Shown: positions 35,822 through 44,225, counted from the first letter of the stretch. The stretch is DNA of 64,000 nt from Sphingomicrobium aestuariivivum (GCF_024721585.1 NZ_CP102629.1:1808501-1872500), one strand, 5' to 3'. Made by a program: numbers and translations. Notes: a model not told the origin generated them from the letters alone.

Positions 35822-36645
35822 AAACCATCCTCCTCCACGTCCAGGCCGATCCGGCGGTCGCCAAGCGGGTCGAGACCGCGCTCGCCATCGCCCGCGCGGT
35901 GGATGCACATCTCGAGGTGCTGCACGTAACGAGCGAGGATGCGGCAGCGGTGTTCCAGAGCTTCGGCGGGATCGACCCCGACCGCTCGGCCGAGCGTGCG
36001 TTCGACGCCGGCGAAGATGCGCTCGAGGCAGCGGTGAAGAAGGAATTGTCCAACGAGGACATCCAGTGGGATTACCAGCGCGTGACCGGCTCGACCGCGG
36101 GCTCGATCGTCGCCAAGGCGGCGCTCGCCGATCTCGTTTTGGCGGGGCGCCTGCCGCGCAACGGTGACAGCAAGAGCGCGGCGATCACCGTGCTCGGCGA
36201 TGTCCTCATGAACTCGGCCAGCCCCGTGTTCCTGCGCGGCGACGAACGCGACTGCTTCGATCCCAAGGGCCCGTGCGTGATCGGCTGGGACGGCAGCTTC
36301 GAAGTCGCCAATGCGGTGCGCGGCGGCATCGACCTCATCCGCCAGGCGAGCCAAGTGCATGTCGTGCGGGTCACCGAGGATGGCGAGGAAGTGCCCGCGG
36401 GGCTCTATCCTGTCACCGACGTGCTCGAATATCTCAGCCGCAACGGGGTGAAGGCCGAATACACCCGCATCGCTGAAGTGGACGGCAAGGTGTCGAAGAC
36501 GCTGATCGACTTTGCCGAGGACAAGGGCGCCGAGATGCTCGTCGTCGGCGGCTACGGCCGCTCGCGGCTCGGCGAGAAGCTGTTCGGCGGCACCACCCAT
36601 GCGCTGCTGAAGGCCTGCCCGATCGGGCTGATGGTCGCCCACTAG
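35818..36645 (+). CDS. Universal stress protein, tandem UspA domains
   Basis: A 275-residue universal stress protein with two UspA-like domains. The first opens MKTILLHVQADPAVAKRVET and has ATP-loop-like VTGSTAGSIV; the second begins PCVIGWDGSFEVANAVR and ends with VVGGYGRSRLGEKLFGGTTH, an ATP-binding GxxG motif. Tandem Usp proteins bind ATP and respond to stress. Its ATG overlaps fghA by 4 bases, suggesting induction together with formaldehyde defence. Confidence 0.92.
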   Translation: MKTILLHVQADPAVAKRVETALAIARAVDAHLEVLHVTSEDAAAVFQSFGGIDPDRSAERAFDAGEDALEAAVKKELSNEDIQWDYQRVTGSTAGSIVAKAALADLVLAGRLPRNGDSKSAAITVLGDVLMNSASPVFLRGDERDCFDPKGPCVIGWDGSFEVANAVRGGIDLIRQASQVHVVRVTEDGEEVPAGLYPVTDVLEYLSRNGVKAEYTRIAEVDGKVSKTLIDFAEDKGAEMLVVGGYGRSRLGEKLFGGTTHALLKACPIGLMVAH

Positions 36646-36655
36646 GTTCCCGGAC

Positions 36656-37000
36656 ATGATCGTATCGCTGTTGCTGCTCGCGGGCGCCCACCCGCTGCCC
36701 GATCCGCTCGCCGCCGGCTGGGAGGGCGAGCCTGTCTGCAAGCTCCTCCACGAGGATGAGCGCCAGCGCGTGCTCGAATGCCGCTTCGCGCCGGGCGTCG
36801 GCCACGAGCGCCACTATCACGCGCGCCATTTCGGCTATGCGCTGTCGGGCGGGCGGATGCGGCTCACCGACGCGCGGGGCACGCGCGAGGTCGACCTTGC
36901 CACCGGCAGCCATTTCGCCAGCGAAGGGACCGAATGGCATGAGGTGCTCAATGTCGGCGACACCGAGGTCGCCTATCTGATCGTCGAGCCCAAGGACTAG
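36656..37000 (+). CDS. Cupin-domain protein
   Basis: The 114-residue protein has a small N-terminal hydrophobic stretch (MIVSLLLLAGAHPLP) and a single cupin barrel: GHERHYHARHFGYALSGGR (metal-binding His cluster H..H.H), GTREVDLATGSHF, EGTEWHEVLNVG and AYLIVEP. The histidine pattern is that of a metal cupin. The hydrophobic start may be a signal peptide. It follows the universal stress protein by 10 bases and closes the operon. Function unknown. Confidence 0.8.
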   Translation: MIVSLLLLAGAHPLPDPLAAGWEGEPVCKLLHEDERQRVLECRFAPGVGHERHYHARHFGYALSGGRMRLTDARGTREVDLATGSHFASEGTEWHEVLNVGDTEVAYLIVEPKD

Positions 37001-37097
37001 GGGGCGGGCGGCGTCTCGTGCCCGCTCGCTAACATAGGTTAAATCGGATATGCTGCTGCCCCGCCGACATTCGCGTCGGTTTCAGGGGAGAATGCAC

Positions 37098-37484
37098 ATG
37101 GTCAGGATGCTGGTACAGGCGCTGCTGTCGCTGGTCGCCAATGCGGTGGGCCTGCTCGCCGCCGCGGCCTTTCTCGACGGTTTCTCGATCGGCGGCATGG
37201 CCTTCGTCGTGGCGGTCGGGATCTTCACGCTGGTGACGATCGTGATGGGCCCGCTCATCCTCAAGACCGCGCTCGCGAGCGCGCGCTATCTCGTCGGCGG
37301 GATCGCGCTGGTGACGACGCTGGTAGGGCTCTTGCTGACCGAGTGGCTGTCGGACGGGATCGAGATCGACGGGGCGGTGACGCTCGTCCTCGCGACGTTG
37401 ATCGTCTGGGTCTTCTCGGTGCTCGCCAATGTGCTCCTGCCGCTCATCCTGTTCAGGAAAGTGCTCGAACAGCATCGCGACTGA
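37098..37484 (+). CDS. Phage-holin-4-family (YvlD-like) membrane protein
   Basis: A 128-residue integral membrane protein with four hydrophobic helices. Residues 7-27, 33-53, 60-80 and 92-115 are hydrophobic (LVANAVGLLAAAAFLDGF, MAFVVAVGIFTLVTIV, LVGGIALVTTLVGLLLTEW, LVLATLIVWVFSVLANVL). The pattern and GPLILK segment fit the chromosomal YvlD/phage-holin-4 family, which is not a sign of a prophage. Start at 37098 is favoured because GGGGAG is 8 bases upstream; 37092 would be too close. Function unknown. Confidence 0.8.
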   Translation: MVRMLVQALLSLVANAVGLLAAAAFLDGFSIGGMAFVVAVGIFTLVTIVMGPLILKTALASARYLVGGIALVTTLVGLLLTEWLSDGIEIDGAVTLVLATLIVWVFSVLANVLLPLILFRKVLEQHRD

Positions 37485-37538
37485 GGCGCGTGTGCCGTAC
37501 AGGCTGCGCCCGGAAGCATCATCGGGATGTAAGGAAAG

Positions 37539-37638
37539 ACACCGACGGATGGTGACCCCTACGGGACTCGAACCCGTGTTTTCGCCGTGAAAGGGCGACG
37601 TCCTAGACCGCTAGACGAAGGGGCCACACCGTCGGTGT
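37539..37638 (-). repeat. 10-bp complementary leader and trailer flanking tRNA-Glu
   Basis: ACACCGACGG at 37539-37548 and its exact complement CCGTCGGTGT at 37629-37638 flank the tRNA, 1 base after CCA and 3 bases before G1. In the precursor they would extend the acceptor stem by a 10-bp helix; CTTTCCTT follows and could give termination. The leader can also fold on itself (CCACACC with GGTGTGG), using G1 and G2 of the tRNA. Confidence 0.6.
37550..37625 (-). tRNA. tRNA-Glu (anticodon TTC)
   Basis: Read on the minus strand, the sequence begins GGCCCCTTCGTCTAG and ends with an encoded CCA. The acceptor stem is GGCCCCT with AGGGGTC (one G/U pair), the anticodon loop is CTTTCAC with anticodon TTC, and the T arm has GGTTCGAGTCC. 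The length is 76 with CCA. It is single and in no rRNA operon. It lies between the holin-like gene and recJ. Confidence 0.95.
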
Positions 37639-37690
37639 GGGGGCGCATCTATAAGGGGTCGCGAGGGACGTCAAGCGCCTTTTGCAGCTT

Positions 37691-39439
37691 TTATGCGTAG
37701 GCCGCATCTTCGAGGTGCATTTCGGCGGCATCGCCCCCCGTCCATTCGTCCCGTTTCATCACGCCCGCGAGCCAAAATCGCTGGTCGGGACGGGCGCCGA
37801 GGAGGGCCTGGCCCCATTCGGTATCGGCGGCGCGGAAGGCGATCGCCTTGAAGCCGCGCTGGTCATCGCCGACCGCGCGCAGGCGGACATGGCCGTTGCC
37901 CACCACGCCGACGTTGAGGAGCCGCACGGGACCCACCGCGACGCGTGGGGCGGGCCAGCCGGCGCCATAGGGGCCGGCGGCCTCGATACGGTCGCACAGG
38001 CTGCCTGCAACGCCGCCTGCGGACAGCATGGCGTCGATGATGAGGGCGCGGCCCGCGCGCGCGGTCTCGACGGCCGAGCCAAGCCGCTCGGAGAGATAGG
38101 CGTGGAGCGCGTTGGTGCCGTCCGGGGCGACCGTGACGCCCGCGGCCATCGCATGGCCACCGCCCGCGACCAGCAGCCCCGAATCGCGCGCGGCGAGGAT
38201 GGCGGCGCCGAGGTCGACACCCGAGATGGAGCGGCCCGAGCCCTTGCCCATGCCGTCCTCGTCGAGCCCGATGACCAGCGCGGGGCGCTTGAAACGGTCC
38301 TTCAGGCGGCTGGCGACGATGCCGACGACGCCGGGATGCCAGCCCTGGCCCGCGACACAGATGACGGGGCTGTCGGCCTGTTCCCGCGCGGCCTCGAGCG
38401 CGGCGTCGGTGACGGCGGCCTCGATGGCGCGGCGTTCCTCGTTGTAGCGGTCGAGGCGGGCGGCGATTTCCTCGGCCTCGGGCATGTCCTCGGTGGTGAG
38501 GAGGCGGACGCCGAGATCGGCCTCGCCGACACGCCCGCCCGCGTTGATGCGGGGGCCGAGGGCAAAGCCGAGGTCGCGCGATGCGGGGGCCTTCTTGAGG
38601 CCCGCGACGCGGGCGAGGGCGGTGAGGCCGATGTTGCGCTGGCCCGCCATGATCTTGAGCCCTTGCGTCACGAAGGCGCGATTGAGGGTCTGGAGCTTGG
38701 CAACGTCGGCAACCGTGCCCAAGGCGACGAGGTCGAGCAGCGGCAGGAGGTCGGGCTCGGGGGTGCCGTCGACAAAGCGGCCGCGCTTCCTCAGCTCGCG
38801 CAGCAGCGCGGCGCCAAGGATGAAGGCCATGCCCACGGCGGCGAGATGGCCGTGGGCCGCGCCCGTCTCGGTCTCGTCGAGCCGGTTGGGGTTGATGACA
38901 CTATGCGCGGTGGGGAGCTTCGCGTCGCACTTGTGGTGGTCGCAGACGATGACCTCGAGCCCCGCGTTCGCGGCCTCGTCGAGCGCGTCGAAGGCCTGCG
39001 CGCCGCAATCGACGGTGATGCACAGGTCGGCGCCCTGTTCCTTTAGCTTCACCAGCGCGGCGCCCGAGGGACCATAGCCCTCCATCAAACGGTCGGGGAT
39101 GTAGAGCATGGGCTCGGTGCCGAGCTGGCGGAACAGGCGGGCGAGGAGCGCGGCGGAGGTTGCACCATCGACGTCATAGTCGCCGAAGACGGCGATGGTC
39201 TCTTGCCTCTCGATGGCGTCCGCGAGGCGGCTGGCGGCGCGGTCCATGTCGCGGAAGGAGGAGGGGTCGGGCAGGAAGTCGCGCAAGCGGGGGGCACGAT
39301 GACGCGGCAGGTCGGCTTCCTCGATCCCGCGCGCGAGCAGGAGCTGGTCGGTGAGGTCGCGGCGCAGGTCGTCGCCGCCCTTGTAGCGCCAGCGCCATGG
39401 CTGGCCCGACAGGCTCTGGCGGATGTCGAGGTCGGTCAT
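37691..39439 (-). CDS. recJ: Single-stranded-DNA-specific exonuclease RecJ
   Basis: RecJ degrades single-stranded DNA 5' to 3' in recombination and mismatch repair. The 582-residue protein starts MTDLDIRQSLSGQPWRWRYK. DHH-phosphoesterase motifs are AVFGDYDVDGATSAALL, LCITVDCGAQAFD and VIVCDHHKCD; the DHHA1 domain has GGHAMAAGVTV. The C-terminal OB-like part ends at the TAG near 37691. Its start overlaps the PH-domain gene stop by 4 bases, so it is the third gene in a coupled operon. Confidence 0.95.
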   Translation of the reverse strand: MTDLDIRQSLSGQPWRWRYKGGDDLRRDLTDQLLLARGIEEADLPRHRAPRLRDFLPDPSSFRDMDRAASRLADAIERQETIAVFGDYDVDGATSAALLARLFRQLGTEPMLYIPDRLMEGYGPSGAALVKLKEQGADLCITVDCGAQAFDALDEAANAGLEVIVCDHHKCDAKLPTAHSVINPNRLDETETGAAHGHLAAVGMAFILGAALLRELRKRGRFVDGTPEPDLLPLLDLVALGTVADVAKLQTLNRAFVTQGLKIMAGQRNIGLTALARVAGLKKAPASRDLGFALGPRINAGGRVGEADLGVRLLTTEDMPEAEEIAARLDRYNEERRAIEAAVTDAALEAAREQADSPVICVAGQGWHPGVVGIVASRLKDRFKRPALVIGLDEDGMGKGSGRSISGVDLGAAILAARDSGLLVAGGGHAMAAGVTVAPDGTNALHAYLSERLGSAVETARAGRALIIDAMLSAGGVAGSLCDRIEAAGPYGAGWPAPRVAVGPVRLLNVGVVGNGHVRLRAVGDDQRGFKAIAFRAADTEWGQALLGARPDQRFWLAGVMKRDEWTGGDAAEMHLEDAAYA

Positions 39440-41043
39440 GTCACCGGCTCCAGGAGAGCATCGCGCAGCGTGCGCGCTTCATGTTCGGGAAGGGCGTCGA
39501 CCGCATGGGCGGCAAAACCGCTGCCGCCCGCGACACCGAAGCGCAGGTCGGCAATGCCGAACCATCGCTGGAAGACGTTGCGTGTCAAATCGATCGACTG
39601 GATGCGGTCGAGCGGCAGGACGATGAGCTTGCGCTGCCACCAGCCGCGGCGGATCAGCAGGCGGCCCTCGTGGAGGCGGTGGCGGCGGTGGCGCCAGTCG
39701 AAGATGCGGAAGAGGGCGAGCGTGCCGAGCGCGACCGCGGCGAGCGCCAGTCCCGCCATGATCCACGGCAGTGGCTCGGCGAGAAGGTCGGCCAGCCCCG
39801 CATCGCCGCGCGCGCGCCGCAGCCCCGAGAGGAGCAGCCCGAAGAGGGTGACGGGGACGGCAGCGACGAGGAGGTAGCTGGCGATGAAGGCGCGGCTCGG
39901 GCGGTCCCAGCTGTCGTCGACAGGGGGGAGCTGCGGCCAGTCCATCGCGTCCATGACGCGGCCTACTTCGGGGCCGGTGGCGAAGGGCGCGATCGCATGG
40001 TCGCCGCCCGCTCCGCTGTCGCGCGCGAGGCTCTGGATCGACAGGCCCGAATAGCCGAGGCGGCTGCGCAAGGGGCCGGTGCGGATGATGGCGGCCTGCA
40101 CGCGCTTCAGGGGCAGGACGACGTCGGTGAGGGTGAACAGGCCGCGGCGGCGGCGGAAACCGGTCTCGGTGCGCTCGAGGCGGAAGCCCCAGTCGCGGGG
40201 GAAGACGCGGATGAGGCCCGTCACCATGCCGGTAAGGAAGAGGGTGGCGAGGCCGAGGAGGACGGTGAAGGCCTGGTTGGCCATGACCAGCCGCTCGAGC
40301 CAGCCGATGCGTTCGAAATTGGACTGCCACCAGTCAGCGTCGAAGGGATCGATGCCGAGCGCATCGCCATAGGTCTGCATGATCCCGAACAGCGCGCCGA
40401 CGATGGCCAGCGAGAAGCTGAACATGGAGAAGAGGAGGAGGCGGCGGCTGTCCATCGTGAAGACGGGCGACGAGGCCTGTTCTTCGACGGCGGGAAGGTC
40501 GACGCCGGCGGTGGTAACGGGGCGGGCGAGGCCGGCTCGGTGGCTGCGGATGCGGTCGCGCAGCGCGGCGGCGCGCTCGAGCGTGATCGAATCGAGCACG
40601 CCATCCTCGTCCTTCGCCCCCGCCGATGCGCCGGTCTCGAGCTTTACCCGCGCAAGGCCGACGAGGCGGGCGAGGGGGTTCTGCTCGATATTGACGTCCT
40701 GCACGCGGTCGAAGGGGATCGAGCGCTGGGTGCGGTTGAGGACCCCGCTGGCGATGTCGATCTCGTCCTCCTCGACGCGGTAGGAGAAGGAAAAGAGGCG
40801 CACCGCGATCGCGCCCAGCGTGCCGAGCGTCGAGGCGGCAACCAGCAGGATGCCGATTTCCCAGCGTCCCTGCGAGATGAAGAAGATCGCGCCGGCCAGC
40901 GCGGCCCAGGCCTGCTTGATGACCGCGCCGAGGCCGGCGACGAGGCTCAGAGGATGAAGCCTTTCGCGTCTGGGTTCTTCGGGCGCAGCGAGCGGGGTGT
41001 CGAGGGTAGGCTCGAGCTGGCTGGTCCCCCCCGTCCCGGTCAT
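39436..41043 (-). CDS. PH-domain (bPH2, YdbT-like) membrane protein
   Basis: A 535-residue protein with three PH-like domains (bPH2) and several hydrophobic helices near residues 31-65, 190-215, 240-260 and 375-430. Typical segments are IPFDRVQDVNIEQNPLARLVGL, YSGLSIQSLARD and LPLDRIQSIDLTRNVFQRWFGI. It resembles YdbT, which pairs with a shorter YdbS; here the shorter one is the next gene upstream (overlap 4 bases). Function is unknown; such pairs may shape membranes or protect against bacteriocins. Confidence 0.85.
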   Translation of the reverse strand: MTGTGGTSQLEPTLDTPLAAPEEPRRERLHPLSLVAGLGAVIKQAWAALAGAIFFISQGRWEIGILLVAASTLGTLGAIAVRLFSFSYRVEEDEIDIASGVLNRTQRSIPFDRVQDVNIEQNPLARLVGLARVKLETGASAGAKDEDGVLDSITLERAAALRDRIRSHRAGLARPVTTAGVDLPAVEEQASSPVFTMDSRRLLLFSMFSFSLAIVGALFGIMQTYGDALGIDPFDADWWQSNFERIGWLERLVMANQAFTVLLGLATLFLTGMVTGLIRVFPRDWGFRLERTETGFRRRRGLFTLTDVVLPLKRVQAAIIRTGPLRSRLGYSGLSIQSLARDSGAGGDHAIAPFATGPEVGRVMDAMDWPQLPPVDDSWDRPSRAFIASYLLVAAVPVTLFGLLLSGLRRARGDAGLADLLAEPLPWIMAGLALAAVALGTLALFRIFDWRHRRHRLHEGRLLIRRGWWQRKLIVLPLDRIQSIDLTRNVFQRWFGIADLRFGVAGGSGFAAHAVDALPEHEARTLRDALLEPVT

Positions 41044-41576
41044 TGCCAGTCGGTCTTGATCTGGGCGCGGATGGTGTCGCGCAATTCCTTGGCGCGCTCC
41101 GGCGCGAGGCCGGGCAGGGTGACCACGCTGTTATGCGTTCCCGCGGTATGGACGATCAGGCTGGCGGTGCCGACCAGCTTGTCGACCGGCCCGCGCGCTA
41201 CGTCGATGTGCTGGACTCGCACGAAGGGCACGACGGTGTCGACATGGAACAGCCAGCCGCGCACGATGCGCAGTGATTTTTCGCCCAGCGCATAGCCGAG
41301 GCGGCGCCAGATGCGCTGCGGCCCGACGATGACGGCAGCGATGGCGAGAACCGCGACGATGCCGCTCAAGGCCCCGCGGAAGGGCGCGTTCTCGAGCAGG
41401 AAATTGTCGATCACCAGCGCCCCGACGAGGAGCGGCAACCACAGGCCCCCCATGCGCAGGCGCAAGCCCCACTTATGCGCCGTCTCGACCGGCGACATGC
41501 CCTCGGGCAGTGCCGCGCGGTCGGGATCGAAACTGGCGGGAAGATCGGAATCGGTCTGGAGGGTAGCCTCGGTCAT
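41040..41576 (-). CDS. PH-domain (bPH2, YdbS-like) membrane protein
   Basis: The 178-residue partner of the preceding entry. It starts MTEATLQTDSDLPASF, has two transmembrane helices (about 40-80, with LPLLVGALVIDNFLL and GIVAVLAIAAVIVG) and a PH-like domain VPFVRVQHIDVARGPVDKLVGT ending at the stop. The downstream YdbT-like gene and recJ overlap each other and this gene by 4 bases, so the three form one translated unit. Confidence 0.86.
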   Translation of the reverse strand: MTEATLQTDSDLPASFDPDRAALPEGMSPVETAHKWGLRLRMGGLWLPLLVGALVIDNFLLENAPFRGALSGIVAVLAIAAVIVGPQRIWRRLGYALGEKSLRIVRGWLFHVDTVVPFVRVQHIDVARGPVDKLVGTASLIVHTAGTHNSVVTLPGLAPERAKELRDTIRAQIKTDWQ

Positions 41577-41611
41577 GATCCGTATCTTAGCGCACCGCGC
41601 CGGTTCACAAA

Positions 41612-41651
41612 GCGTTTCCTTGGGCGTTTCCTTGGTCGTTCGACGAACGAC
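41612..41651. repeat. Tandem 12-mer and 17-bp palindrome between glpX and PH-domain genes
   Basis: GCGTTTCCTTGG is repeated exactly at 41612-41623 and 41624-41635. It is followed, sharing one base, by GTCGTTCG-A-CGAACGAC (41635-41651), arms perfect with one central base, ending one base before the glpX stop codon. On the minus strand (glpX direction) no T run follows, so it is not a standard terminator. The gap is 76 bp. Confidence 0.6.
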
Positions 41652-41652
41652 C

Positions 41653-42630
41653 CTATGCGACGCCCTTGCGATGCTCGCCGCGGATATAGCGCACTGTGCC
41701 CGAGGAGGCGCGCATGACGATGCTTTCGGTCTCGAGGCAGCCGCCCTTGCGAACCTTGACGCCGCCGAGGAGCGAGCCGTCGGTCACGCCGGTGGCGGCA
41801 AAGATGCAGTCGCCCTTGGCCATGTCCTCGAGCTTGTAGACGCGGTCGAGGTCGTCGATGCCCCAGCGCCGCGCGCGGGCGCGCTCGTCGTCGTTGCGGA
41901 ACAGGAGCTTGCCCTCGATCTGGCCGCCGACACAGGCCAGCGCGGCCGCGGCAAGGACGCCCTCGGGGGCGCCGCCCGTGCCGAGGTAGATGTCCACCCC
42001 CGTATCCTCGTCGGTGGTGGCGATGACGCCGGCGACATCGCCGTCGGGAATGAGCTTGATGCCGCAACCGAGGCGGCGCAGCTCGGAGATGAGCTCGCGG
42101 TGGCGCGGGCGGTCGAGCACGCAGGCGTTGATGTCGGCGGGCGCGCAGCCCTTGGCCTTTGCAAGGCGGGTGATGTTGGTCTCGACATCATCCTCGAGCG
42201 CGATCGTGCCTTCGGGATAGCCCGGGCCGATGGCGATCTTCTGCATATAGACGTCGGGTGCGTTCAAGAGGCCGCCATGTTCGGCGATGGCGAGCACCGC
42301 GAGCGCATTGGGGCCCGCCTTGGCGGTGATGGTGGTGCCTTCGAGGGGGTCGAGCGCGATGTCGATTTTCGGATCGTTATCGCCAGCCTGACCGACCTTC
42401 TCGCCGATATAGAGCATGGGCGCTTCGTCGCGCTCGCCCTCGCCGATGACGACGGTGCCTTCCATCGGCAGGAGGTTCAAGGCGCGGCGCATCGCCTCGA
42501 CGGCGGCGGCGTCGGCGGCTTTCTCGTCGCCGCGCCCGACCAGCTTCGCGGCGGCGATGGCGGCGGCTTCGGTCACGCGGACCATTTCGAGGACGAGAAC
42601 CCTGTCGAGGGCATTCATGTCGGCGGTCAT
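41653..42630 (-). CDS. glpX: Class II fructose-1,6-bisphosphatase
   Basis: GlpX removes the 1-phosphate from fructose-1,6-bisphosphate in gluconeogenesis. The start MTADMNALDRVLVLEMVRVT at 42630 has GGGGAG 8 bases upstream, giving 325 residues, normal for the family. Motifs are VIGEGERDEAPMLYIGEKVG, IALDPLEGTT (metal-binding DPxxGT), GTGGAPEGVLAAAAL and GVTDGSLLGGVK. An open frame continues upstream beyond the likely start. It is a single gene. Confidence 0.96.
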   Translation of the reverse strand: MTADMNALDRVLVLEMVRVTEAAAIAAAKLVGRGDEKAADAAAVEAMRRALNLLPMEGTVVIGEGERDEAPMLYIGEKVGQAGDNDPKIDIALDPLEGTTITAKAGPNALAVLAIAEHGGLLNAPDVYMQKIAIGPGYPEGTIALEDDVETNITRLAKAKGCAPADINACVLDRPRHRELISELRRLGCGIKLIPDGDVAGVIATTDEDTGVDIYLGTGGAPEGVLAAAALACVGGQIEGKLLFRNDDERARARRWGIDDLDRVYKLEDMAKGDCIFAATGVTDGSLLGGVKVRKGGCLETESIVMRASSGTVRYIRGEHRKGVA

Positions 42631-42743
42631 CTTAATCACTCCCCTGATCCTGACGGCGCCTCCCATGGCAAGCGTTGCGGCACTTGTCGAGGCGCAGCGT
42701 TCATGAGAGAAGAACAAAGCGAAAATCACGCGGGGGGCGTTGC

Positions 42744-43001
42744 ATGTTTCACTGGATCATGAAGGCGATCACGATCCTCTTCGGGTTGACCTACTTTATT
42801 GCGCTGGGTCTCTATGGCCTTGTCCGCGCGGATAGGTTCGACCAGAACCTGGCGGAGTTCTCGCTCAAGGTGCTCGAACCGATGGGGCTGCCGTGGAGCG
42901 CATGGTTCACCGAACAGCTCGATGTCTTCGGCGCGCCGTTCATCACCTTCCTGATCCTGATCCTGGTCACGCGGCTGACCAAGAAGCGCAAGCGCGGCTA
43001 G
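42744..43001 (+). CDS. Small membrane protein of unknown function
   Basis: An 85-residue protein with two hydrophobic helices: MFHWIMKAITILFGLTYFIA (about 6-28) and a C-terminal one (FGAPFITFLILILVTRLTKK) with a basic tail. The upstream ORF extension has no start support; GGGGG is at 42731-42737. It converges with the DUF2721 gene, overlapping by 4 bases, and diverges from glpX with 113 bp between. Function unknown. Confidence 0.7.
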   Translation: MFHWIMKAITILFGLTYFIALGLYGLVRADRFDQNLAEFSLKVLEPMGLPWSAWFTEQLDVFGAPFITFLILILVTRLTKKRKRG

Positions 43002-43477
43002 TCGCCCATCTCGTCCATCATGACGCGGTGCTCGAGCAGGTCGCTCGAGACGTGGATCCAGCGGCTCGCGATGCGGGTCTCGATGAGGAACAGGGTGAAG
43101 CCCGCCGCGATCGAGATCATCGCCAGCGCGAACAGGCCCGAGATGACGTCGAAGAGGATGACGTCGGTCATCTTGGCCGCGAACATCAGGATGACGACGA
43201 GGCAGATGAGCACCGCTGCGAGGACGACGAGGCCGATGGCGGCGTTGACGAGCCCGATGCGGCGGTCGATGGCGCGCAGTTCCTGCTGGATCGACTGGTG
43301 CTGGTGGCCGGTCGCCTCGATCAGGATCTGGCCGCGCGAGCGGGCGCGGTCGACGATGCGGTGGAGGCGGCCCGCGAGCACGTTGAGAAACCCGCCCGCG
43401 GCAACGAGCAGGAAGACGGGCGCGATGGCCAGCTCGATCGTCTGGCCGAGCGAGGTGACGTCATTGGGTTCGATCAT
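42998..43477 (-). CDS. DUF2721 family membrane protein
   Basis: The 159-residue protein has three predicted transmembrane helices (about 13-35, 78-99, 107-130) and the family pattern IELAIAPVFLLVAAGGFLNVLAGRLHRIVDRAR near the N-terminus (IAPVFLLVAAGGFLNVLAGR is 20). The stretch RLHRIVDRAR after helix one is the DUF2721 signature. Function unknown. It runs head to tail with the L,D-transpeptidase. Confidence 0.87.
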   Translation of the reverse strand: MIEPNDVTSLGQTIELAIAPVFLLVAAGGFLNVLAGRLHRIVDRARSRGQILIEATGHQHQSIQQELRAIDRRIGLVNAAIGLVVLAAVLICLVVILMFAAKMTDVILFDVISGLFALAMISIAAGFTLFLIETRIASRWIHVSSDLLEHRVMMDEMGD

Positions 43478-43522
43478 GCGCCCCTGATGCCAGAGGCCGG
43501 GGCTGCGGAATAGCCCTGCCGG

Positions 43523-44110
43523 TCAGCCCTCGACGACGACCTCGGTGCCGATCTCGGTCAGCGCGAACAGCTTCTCGGCGAAGGGGACGGGCAGGCGGAT
43601 GCAGCCGTGGCTCGCGGCATGGCCGGGGTTGTGCCCGCCGTGCAGGCCGATGCCGAAATTGTCCATTCGCTGGAAGAAGGGCATGGGCGCATTGTTATAC
43701 TTGCGGCTCCGATAGTCGCGGTGCTTGGCGAGGATCGGCCAGAAACCGAGCTGGGTCTCCTTGCCTTCCTTGCCGGTCGACACCGAGGCGGCACCGACCA
43801 GCGTGTCGCCCTTGTAGGCGTAGGTCATCTGCGTCTTGAGATCGACGATGACGCGCGGCTCGCCCTCGGCGGGGAGGGTGTCGGCCCAGACGAACTCGTT
43901 GGCCGCGATTTCGGTCACGCCGAAGGTCTCGACCATCGCCTCGTGGCCCGCGGGGCCGTGGCCGTGGCTCCAGCGATAGCCTTCGGGCATGACGAAGGGC
44001 TCGGGTTCGGGCGCGGCAATCACGACGGGCGCGGGTTCGGGCGCGGGGGTCGAGGCACAGGCGGCGAGGCCGAGCGGCAGGGCAAGCGCGAGAAAGCGAA
44101 TGGCGGTCAT
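43523..44110 (-). CDS. L,D-transpeptidase (YkuD family) lipoprotein
   Basis: The 195-residue exported protein has a lipoprotein signal MTAIRFLALALPLGLAACAS (lipobox LAAC, Cys18) and a Pro/Glu-rich linker. The YkuD domain has LHGGHNPGHAASHGCIRLP, with the catalytic Cys and His of L,D-transpeptidases, and PVPFAEKLFALTEIGTEVVV at the end. It makes 3-3 cross-links or attaches lipoproteins to peptidoglycan. The start is the ATG at 44110, where the signal peptide begins. Confidence 0.9.
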   Translation of the reverse strand: MTAIRFLALALPLGLAACASTPAPEPAPVVIAAPEPEPFVMPEGYRWSHGHGPAGHEAMVETFGVTEIAANEFVWADTLPAEGEPRVIVDLKTQMTYAYKGDTLVGAASVSTGKEGKETQLGFWPILAKHRDYRSRKYNNAPMPFFQRMDNFGIGLHGGHNPGHAASHGCIRLPVPFAEKLFALTEIGTEVVVEG

Positions 44111-44225
44111 GAGACGTCCCGATAAGCGATGGTCGGCACCAACATAGGGCAAGTCGGCGCTGCAATTCGGGCGCCGACTAACGGTCGGGCGCGAGATTCG
44201 CAACCGTTCGTCGATAACGAAGTCG

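Noticed and set aside
37098-37484. Holin-like protein as a sign of a prophage.
   Set aside because: The family is chromosomal in most bacteria and no other phage gene is near.
37539-37638. Inverted repeat around tRNA-Glu as an integration attachment site.
   Set aside because: No integrase or island lies next to it and the arms are complementary, not direct, repeats.
39397-41295. A 632-codon plus-strand frame opposite the PH-domain genes.
   Set aside because: Shadow frame; low-complexity Ala/Glu/Gly composition.
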